Positions 15,244 to 20,897 of a stretch of DNA of 20,897 nucleotides are shown here, piece by piece. The position numbers and the translations under genes are program-made. The stretch's first letter is position 1; the number at the start of each line of letters is the position of its first letter. Source of the stretch: JAJZXY01 sp046706185. GTDB taxonomy: Archaea > Thermoplasmatota > Thermoplasmata > Sysuiplasmatales > Sysuiplasmataceae. The notes below the pieces were generated by a model that was given only the letters and a program-made list of their open reading frames with translations, searched no databases and had not been told where the DNA came from. Location of the stretch: assembly GCA_046706185.1 (NCBI GenBank), contig JBJKPR010000045.1, positions 1 to 20,897 of the forward strand, written 5' to 3'.

Positions 15244-16203
15244 TTACTCCTCCGGAGAAACTGATATGATGGCGTTTGTGAGTGAAAGGGAGCTGACTCC
15301 CTTTACATTGAGATAAAGGATGTAGAGCTGTGATCCGGCGGGCTGGATGCTCACAGTGTAATTGCTTCCGTAGGTCAGACCGGCCTGGGAGAATGTACTG
15401 TTGAAGAAGCTGAACCAGGCATCAGGAAAAGGGGTGCCAACCGTCACATTGACGTTGACGGTCGAGGGGGAGACATAGACAGGGGTGTACACATTCCTTG
15501 AGAAGCTCAGGAGATGTGAGCTCAGAGCAACAGTATTGGTGCCGGAGAATGAAAGGTTAGAGGTGGTGGTCGTCGAAACTGAGAGCTCCAGAAGATTCAG
15601 CCGTATGCCACCGTGGCTCGAAATCGCAAAGCCGGGGTCAGCAATCATCACCTGGCCATTGCCCTGGCCCAGAATGACCGCATCATTTTCATAGAGAACA
15701 GACTGCGGTATGTAATACCTGTTGGGTATGTTTACCACAACGCCGCCGCCGGATGACGAGGCGAGGTGATATACACCCCCGCCTGCGCCGGACAGCTGGT
15801 AGTTGAACGAAACGCTGAAGAAAGGAATTGTATCGCCGGACTGGGGTATAACGTTCATCTGGCCCTGAGTACCGACAGCAAACATAGGCACGCCTGCCGA
15901 ACCGAGAGTGACTGGATTGTATGATGACAGCGTCGTGGCGTGAGAGGAGGCAGAGTACATCATCATATTGTCAACGCTCTGCTTCAGCTCAGAAATCTGC
16001 GAAACAACACTGTTGTCATGCTGGTGTTCATTGGCAGCCATCATCGACGGGACGTAGTGGTTCGTGAATATACCGAGCAGGGAAAGAAAGACTATCAGGG
16101 CCAGTATGGTCCCTACCACAGAGGCCACTCCCTCGCTGTCCTTCTTGAGTCTTGAAGGTTTTAGTACTGATTGCTTCCTCTGGGACAACCGCATCCGGAG
16201 CAC
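15244..16203 (-). CDS. Pilin-like secreted protein heading the pilus operon
   Basis: The product is 319 aa from a GTG at 16203, or 316 aa from ATG 16194; both are close to the predicted transcription start, so the choice is open. A basic leader (RLSQRKQSVLKPSRLKKD) is followed by SEG and VASVVGTILALIVFLSLLGIF, an archaeal class III signal with probable cleavage after the Gly, then the assembly helix. The mature part is Ser/Thr/Gly-rich beta structure with several NxS/T sequons and no second membrane segment. It resembles uncharacterised archaeal pilin-like proteins associated with TadA/TadC genes. As first gene of the motor operon it is likely the main or a dedicated subunit of this filament. 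The larger pilin-like protein at 3738 shares the D-x-x-G-V processing region, so one peptidase could treat both. Confidence 0.8.
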   Translation of the reverse strand: MLRMRLSQRKQSVLKPSRLKKDSEGVASVVGTILALIVFLSLLGIFTNHYVPSMMAANEHQHDNSVVSQISELKQSVDNMMMYSASSHATTLSSYNPVTLGSAGVPMFAVGTQGQMNVIPQSGDTIPFFSVSFNYQLSGAGGGVYHLASSSGGGVVVNIPNRYYIPQSVLYENDAVILGQGNGQVMIADPGFAISSHGGIRLNLLELSVSTTTTSNLSFSGTNTVALSSHLLSFSRNVYTPVYVSPSTVNVNVTVGTPFPDAWFSFFNSTFSQAGLTYGSNYTVSIQPAGSQLYILYLNVKGVSSLSLTNAIISVSPEE

Positions 16204-16232
16204 ACGTCCACCCTGATTGAGCTGATTCTTCC

Positions 16233-16240
16233 TTATTTAA
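16233..16240 (-). promoter_or_regulatory. TATA box of the pilus/secretion operon
   Basis: The minus strand reads TTAAATAA. Its centre near 16236 predicts a transcript beginning around 16209, at or just before the GTG/ATG of the first operon gene. The five genes that follow overlap or are 1-2 nt apart, so this promoter probably drives all of them. Confidence 0.55.
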
Positions 16241-16300
16241 TTATGATGCTCTGGTTATCATCGTCGTTCCCGAGGCGTGAAAACGTGATTTCCAGCAACC

Positions 16301-16308
16301 TATTTTAG
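16301..16308 (+). promoter_or_regulatory. TATA box of the short-chain dehydrogenase gene
   Basis: TATTTTAG is centred about 27 nt before the ATG at 16331, the geometry of a leaderless archaeal mRNA. This decides the start at 16331 over the in-frame TTG at 16313. Confidence 0.55.
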
Positions 16309-16330
16309 TCAGTTGCACCTACACCAGCCT

Positions 16331-17098
16331 ATGCCCACCGGCAGCGAGTTTCGCGGTAGATCTGTTGTTGTGACTGGAGGTACGTCTGGCATCGGGCTTG
16401 CAACTGCTCAGCTCTTCCTTGCCAGGGGCGCCAATGTTGTAATTACAGGCAAGAACAGGGAAAAGGGAAAGAAAGCCCTGTCACAGATGAAGGGGAAGGG
16501 GGACGTTGAGTTCTTCAAGGGAAACGTGGCCAGCGCTCAGGAGACCGAGAAGCTCATGGACCTCGTCAGGCGAAAGCACGGCGGCCTCGATGTGCTTGTC
16601 AACAACGCCGGCGTCTATCTTTCGAAGAAGATTGACGAAACAAGCGAGGAGGAATGGGACTGGATCATGAACACAAACCTGAAGGGCGTCTATATCGCAA
16701 GCAGGTTTGCCATACCACTGCTGAGGGAGAGCCGCGGATGCATTGTCAATGTGGCATCTGTCAGCGGAATAGTTGGCGTAAGGAACGAAGCCGCATATTG
16801 CGCATCGAAGGGGGGTGTCATACAGCTGACGAAGGCGATGGCACTTGACTATGCCAGTGAGGGTATAAGGGTCAATGCAGTCTGCCCGGGAGATGTTGAA
16901 ACGCCTATGATGTGGGAGGCGCTCAACAGGGTCGAGGACAGGAGCCTTGCTGTGGAGACAGACAAGGCACTGCACCCGCTCGGAAGGTTTGGAAAGGCTG
17001 CAGAGGTTGCCAAGCTTATACTGTATCTTGCCTCGGAGGATGCCTCGTTCGTCACTGGCACTGCCGTCAGCATAGATGGCGGATGGAGCGCTTACTGA
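16331..17098 (+). CDS. Short-chain dehydrogenase/reductase (SDR family)
   Basis: The product is 255 aa, the classical SDR length. The Rossmann fold shows TGGTSGIG at residues 15-22, NNAG at 91-94, and the catalytic set Ser143, Tyr156, Lys160 (VNVASVSG; AAYCASKGG), then NAVCPGDVETPM and the C-terminal GTAVSIDGGWSAY. Basic residues after the second strand (GKNREKGKK) lean toward NADP(H), but this is only inference. Members of this group oxidise sugars or other secondary alcohols or reduce 3-oxoacyl groups; the substrate is not readable here. It is monocistronic, divergent from the pilus operon across a 127-bp region, and overlaps the convergent giant surface-protein gene by 7 bp at their stops. 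Confidence 0.92.
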   Translation: MPTGSEFRGRSVVVTGGTSGIGLATAQLFLARGANVVITGKNREKGKKALSQMKGKGDVEFFKGNVASAQETEKLMDLVRRKHGGLDVLVNNAGVYLSKKIDETSEEEWDWIMNTNLKGVYIASRFAIPLLRESRGCIVNVASVSGIVGVRNEAAYCASKGGVIQLTKAMALDYASEGIRVNAVCPGDVETPMMWEALNRVEDRSLAVETDKALHPLGRFGKAAEVAKLILYLASEDASFVTGTAVSIDGGWSAY

Positions 17099-20000
17099 CT
17101 GCTGTCTCCATCCTTTTCGGTATTGTTTCCTGCGCTGTCGTTCTGCTGCTGTGGCTTGTCCTCGATTTTCCTGATTACGCGCCTGGGCACGACTATCTTC
17201 CTTGGCTCCTGGGGCGGCGCCTTTCCTTCTGGCGGGGAGGGAGGCTTTGAAGGCGGCTGCTCCTGGTTCTTCCCGTCAGTCGGTGCAAGCTGTGACCCGC
17301 ATTTCACGCATTCCCGGGACGATGCCGTGTTTGGCTCGCCGCAGACAGGGCAGGTGATCATCCTTGCCTTCCTAGCCTCCTGCTGCTTCGACAGCCAGTC
17401 CTCAAACGTCATGTAGGTTGGCTGTCTCTTCCACCAGGAAAGGAATGCCTTGTCAGTGTACTTGTTGCCAAGCTCCACCTTTGCCTGTGCCTTGAACTTG
17501 TCGGCAAATGTGGAATACTGCTTCCTCAGCTCCGCGGTGGCGTCTTCTTCCTTGTCGCTTTCTCCCTCATCCGCGAACTTGACACCACATATCGGGCACT
17601 CCTTGGAGGAAGCTGGTATCCAGGAGCTGCAGTTGCTGCACTTCGCCGTTCCAGGCTCGAATTCGACACTGCAGTAAGGGCATTTCTTCGATGTCTCGGG
17701 TATGAAGGCACCACAGTTTCCGCACTCTACGACCCTTGCCAGACCATACCTGTACAGGTATGCGGAAAAGGCTGCAAATGCTCCTACCGCAATAACAACT
17801 ATCAGCAGCCAGTAGAGCAGCGGTATGCCTGTTCCTGTGCCGTTTGACAGCACATTGAAAGACTGCGATGAGCTCACGAATTGCCCCTCGGAGAATACCT
17901 CAAAGTGGTAAGAGCCCTGGGACTCTGACGACGGTATGGATATCCTCTCTGTGGCAACGCCGTTTGCTCCTGTTGTGAGCTGGTAGTTAACGCTGGTCTG
18001 TGGTATGCCCCTGATGTCATAGAGTGTGATTGTGAGCGGGTAATCGGCCATCGGCCTGCCGGTTGACTTTGAAATCACGCTGACAGTGACTGAAATGTAT
18101 GAACCGGCTGAAAGGGAAGACTGGGAGAGGTAGACGGTTGCAGTGACCTGGGCGCGTGTTATGTTGAGCTGTATTGCCTGTGCTATGGTGTTCTGAGAGT
18201 AGTTTGATTCCTTTATTGTGTTGCCCGGGTTGACAACAGCAGCAAAGTACAGATGCTCGATTGTAACCCCGTTTGGCAGCTGTGGCACCGTCCAGATGAT
18301 GCTCACGAGTGCCGTTGAGCCTGCGGAAATGCTCGGTATTGTTCCGTTGGCTATCGGATTTGTGATATTCTGAGATGAATTGCCCTCCACAATCTCGACT
18401 GGCACATTGGTGGCACCTGTCTGTCCGGTGTTGCTTACCAGGACGTTGAACGTCACGTTGCTGAATTCCTGGAAGTTGCCTGTTGCATTCATGCGGACTG
18501 GCGTAAGGTGCGGCAGACTGAACACATCAACCAGAGTGGTTGCATAGTTGTTGCCGTAGCTTATCTCTGTGACATTCCTGTTCAGATTGACGGCGGCGCT
18601 GACTGTCATGTTGCCGTATGACATTGGCACATTCCATGTCGCTGCCACGGGAACTGTGCTGTTAACCGCGAGGGGAGCGATAAGATCTGTCGTAACATTG
18701 ACAGGGGATGCGCCTGGCAGATAGAATGTGACTGTGAAGTTGTTGTTTACCGACCCATAACCGAGGTTGAACACAAGTGCATCAACGGTGATCTGAGAGC
18801 CCTCGACTACAGGGTTGGATGAGAACACAATGTTGCTTGCGGAGAGGACTAGGTCTGGTAGCTTTATGTTCAGGTTGGCAACAGCGTAACTGTTTGTCTG
18901 CAGGAGTGGAGCAGTGTAGTGGGAGAGAGAGACTGTGACTTCAGGCGCGTACCATGTTCCTGCATCATAGTATGATGTATTGACCACGTAGTTGCCTGTG
19001 TATACGTCCGTTCCTGCGATCATGGTGTCTGACAGACCTGCAAACAGCGCGGCTCCCGAAGAGTTGGTGGCCATGACCGCGTATGTACTGCCGAACGGAC
19101 TGGTAATGTTGGAGAATGTGTAGAGCGTGACATTCGCCCCTGATATAGTGGTTCCGGACGGGCCGTATGCCGTGACCAGGAGCCACCTGTAGATGTAAAC
19201 CACCGCATTGGACTGCTGTGCGACATAAGGTACGGAGACATTGTAGAGCCTGGCAATTTCGTTGTAGCCTACAGTCAGCGGATTGGCATATGAGGCATTG
19301 TACGAGCTGAGCCTGGACGAAGAGAAGGCTGCGGTGGAAACTGTGCCTGATATTGTGCTTGAGTTAATCCATGCGACAGAGTTGCCGCCAAGGATTATGT
19401 TCACATTCGGGCCAATGACAGAGTCGACAATTACCAGCCGGGAGTTTCCGTAAACATACAGGTTCAGCAGCTGAGTTGATTTCAAGTATGAGTTCTGGAT
19501 AAGCAGCTCGCCCGTCTGGTTGACGAGGAACGAGTACTGTCCTCCGTAGGTTTCAATGAAATTCAGTCCTCCGCCCACGATTGCTAGGTAACCGCTCTGG
19601 GTGACTATGACGTTCGAGGAGAGGTTGATGTCTGCAGGTATGTTGAAGGGGGAGGCATAATTCGAGTTTGTGTTGTTGACGACAAGGTCCTGGCTCCCGG
19701 TGGAGAGGTAGACGGTCAGGACGCTTGAATTGATGTTTCCGGAAGTGCTGTACTGCTGTATAACGTGATGCGGGTCAATGTAGACATATATGGGGACCTG
19801 GCCGATTGTATTTGGCGTCCATGAGACTGTTGTAGTATTGGAACCGCCGGCTGATATGTTGACTGTGCTGTAGCCGATGAGGCTGCCGCCGGTAAGCGGG
19901 TTACCGTAGTAGAAGCCGACTGTGGCGTTGACCGCACCTGCACGTCCCTGGAAGTTCTGCACTGCTGCAGTAATGGAAACTGTCCTGCCACTGTAGGCGG

Positions 20001-20897
20001 GAGATGGATTGAATGTGATCCCCGACGAGAGCACGACAAGTTCTGGGAGGTTTGGCTCGACATAGAATATCGTCGAGTTTGTGTCCCCGGCATAGCTTGC
20101 CTCAGGCACTGTCTTCATCTGGTTTGCAAAGACGGATAGTGTATTGTTTCCAGGAGCGGTGAAGTGCCACGGGAGGCTGACTGTGACAGTGGATCTCGGA
20201 CCCACGGATATGTTTGCCTGGTAGTTTGAAACAAACTGGCCATTGGCGCCGTCTGTCACGTTAATCGGCAATGAGCTCACACCCGTCTGACCGCTGTTTG
20301 TCACATTGAAGGAGATTGTGCCGGTCTGATTCACATACAGGAAAGAGGGCACAACATATGGTCTCCCGACCTGTATCTGTGGAAGCGGGAGTGTGATGCC
20401 TATCGTGATATTGACCCCAAGCACCTGCGACTGCTCTGTGATGATCGGATATGGTGTGAATGATATCGAGCTGCCGAACGAGCTGCTGTTGTACGATACA
20501 ACTGCGGTGTAATTTCCTGTGAACATAGAGTCCGGGAAAGTTGAGGCATCAATCACGTCGCTGAGGAGGGGTATCATGGCATTGCCAAACTGGTTGGTTA
20601 CATTGTAGTTTGAGGCGGTCTTTCCCAGAAACGAGAGAACCTGTGAGGGGGGAACAGTCTGATATGTGTTGGATGGGCCGACGAAGTATCCTGCAGGGGA
20701 TCCCTGCGACATGTTGTTAGGAGTTGTGCCAGAGTATGACAGAGCAATGGAGCTTCCTGAAACGGGCAGGCCCTGGCTGCTGTACACAGTCACATTCGCA
20801 AATCTGTAAAGGTAGAGCTGAGGCAGGAGCTGAACCTGGACATTTATGTTCTTGACGTCTGTGATCGCCCCGCCATTCTGAATATAGACAACGAGAT
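17092..20897 (-). CDS. Giant membrane protein: CARDB/beta-helix ectodomain, one TM helix, cytoplasmic zinc ribbons (5' end outside window)
   Basis: The frame is open from the stop at 17092 to the right edge, so at least 1267 residues are visible and the N-terminus is missing; the first internal start-like codon (GTG 20793) is not the real start. The ectodomain has about four CARDB-like modules (for example LPELVVLSSGITFNPSPAYS and LPDLVLSASNIVFSSNPVVE), with a central stretch of short turns like a beta-helix (NVIVTQSGYLAIVGGG onward). NxS/T sequons are frequent. One membrane helix (LLYWLLIVVIAVGAFAAFSA, roughly 17750-17820) is followed by a cytoplasmic tail with three Cys4 zinc ribbons: CGNC...CPYC, CSNC...CPIC and, after a charged helical linker containing FLSWWKRQP, CPVC...CVKC. 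The tail ends in a Pro-rich, charged segment. The zinc ribbons probably bind a partner inside the cell. Role in adhesion or envelope sensing is inferred. Confidence 0.85.
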   Translation of the reverse strand, partial: LVVYIQNGGAITDVKNINVQVQLLPQLYLYRFANVTVYSSQGLPVSGSSIALSYSGTTPNNMSQGSPAGYFVGPSNTYQTVPPSQVLSFLGKTASNYNVTNQFGNAMIPLLSDVIDASTFPDSMFTGNYTAVVSYNSSSFGSSISFTPYPIITEQSQVLGVNITIGITLPLPQIQVGRPYVVPSFLYVNQTGTISFNVTNSGQTGVSSLPINVTDGANGQFVSNYQANISVGPRSTVTVSLPWHFTAPGNNTLSVFANQMKTVPEASYAGDTNSTIFYVEPNLPELVVLSSGITFNPSPAYSGRTVSITAAVQNFQGRAGAVNATVGFYYGNPLTGGSLIGYSTVNISAGGSNTTTVSWTPNTIGQVPIYVYIDPHHVIQQYSTSGNINSSVLTVYLSTGSQDLVVNNTNSNYASPFNIPADINLSSNVIVTQSGYLAIVGGGLNFIETYGGQYSFLVNQTGELLIQNSYLKSTQLLNLYVYGNSRLVIVDSVIGPNVNIILGGNSVAWINSSTISGTVSTAAFSSSRLSSYNASYANPLTVGYNEIARLYNVSVPYVAQQSNAVVYIYRWLLVTAYGPSGTTISGANVTLYTFSNITSPFGSTYAVMATNSSGAALFAGLSDTMIAGTDVYTGNYVVNTSYYDAGTWYAPEVTVSLSHYTAPLLQTNSYAVANLNIKLPDLVLSASNIVFSSNPVVEGSQITVDALVFNLGYGSVNNNFTVTFYLPGASPVNVTTDLIAPLAVNSTVPVAATWNVPMSYGNMTVSAAVNLNRNVTEISYGNNYATTLVDVFSLPHLTPVRMNATGNFQEFSNVTFNVLVSNTGQTGATNVPVEIVEGNSSQNITNPIANGTIPSISAGSTALVSIIWTVPQLPNGVTIEHLYFAAVVNPGNTIKESNYSQNTIAQAIQLNITRAQVTATVYLSQSSLSAGSYISVTVSVISKSTGRPMADYPLTITLYDIRGIPQTSVNYQLTTGANGVATERISIPSSESQGSYHFEVFSEGQFVSSSQSFNVLSNGTGTGIPLLYWLLIVVIAVGAFAAFSAYLYRYGLARVVECGNCGAFIPETSKKCPYCSVEFEPGTAKCSNCSSWIPASSKECPICGVKFADEGESDKEEDATAELRKQYSTFADKFKAQAKVELGNKYTDKAFLSWWKRQPTYMTFEDWLSKQQEARKARMITCPVCGEPNTASSRECVKCGSQLAPTDGKNQEQPPSKPPSPPEGKAPPQEPRKIVVPRRVIRKIEDKPQQQNDSAGNNTEKDGDSSQ

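Noticed and set aside
17123..17416. Plus-strand frame opposite the zinc ribbon tail
   Set aside because: A shadow: the minus-strand frame has three ordered Cys4 motifs and is continuous with the large gene.
20791..20793. GTG as the start of the giant surface protein
   Set aside because: The frame remains open and keeps the same beta-rich composition to the right edge (for example VQVQLLPQLYLYRFAN), so the gene starts beyond the window.

Overview
The window looks archaeal, most likely from Thermoplasmatota (inference). The evidence is two proteins with archaeal class III (pilin-type) signal peptides, two FlaI/GspE-like ATPases with single-domain TadC-like membrane proteins, very large N-glycosylation-sequon-rich surface proteins, and TATA boxes centred about 27 nt upstream of start codons, as expected for leaderless archaeal mRNAs. 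Base composition is moderate, close to half G+C by eye. I see no tRNA, rRNA, CRISPR array or insertion sequence.

Left part (1-3528, all minus strand): an M20 amidohydrolase cut by the window edge, a SufR-like winged-helix regulator with three spaced cysteines, then a two-gene phosphate module, a PhoU-like DUF47 protein translationally coupled to a PiT-family phosphate permease.

Middle part (3529-7471): a very large pilin-like surface protein (628 aa) on the plus strand, preceded by an 11-codon upstream ORF that carries the strong ribosome binding site. Then a divergent pair: a small Gly/Ala-rich membrane-active-looking protein (minus) and a radical SAM/SPASM enzyme (plus) sharing one TATA-containing promoter region. 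This pair is the best candidate for an undescribed system, possibly a modified peptide and its enzyme, but the link rests only on gene arrangement.

Right part (7472-16203, minus strand): a compact five-gene pilus/secretion operon reading pilin-like protein, ATPase, TadC-like protein, TadC-like protein, ATPase, with overlaps or 1-2 nt gaps. Downstream, with its own TATA box, lies a 734-aa signal-peptide-bearing surface protein with four tandem beta domains and a C-terminal anchor. The doubled ATPase plus doubled platform protein in one transcript is unusual and suggests two motors, or a heteromeric motor, on one filament.

End (16204-20897): a short-chain dehydrogenase on plus with a leaderless promoter, overlapping tail-to-tail with a giant minus-strand protein (at least 1267 aa visible, 5' end outside the window). 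That protein joins an extracellular CARDB/beta-helix array, one membrane helix and a cytoplasmic tail with three zinc ribbons. Overall the window is a cell-envelope locus (pili, adhesin-like proteins) next to phosphate uptake genes.
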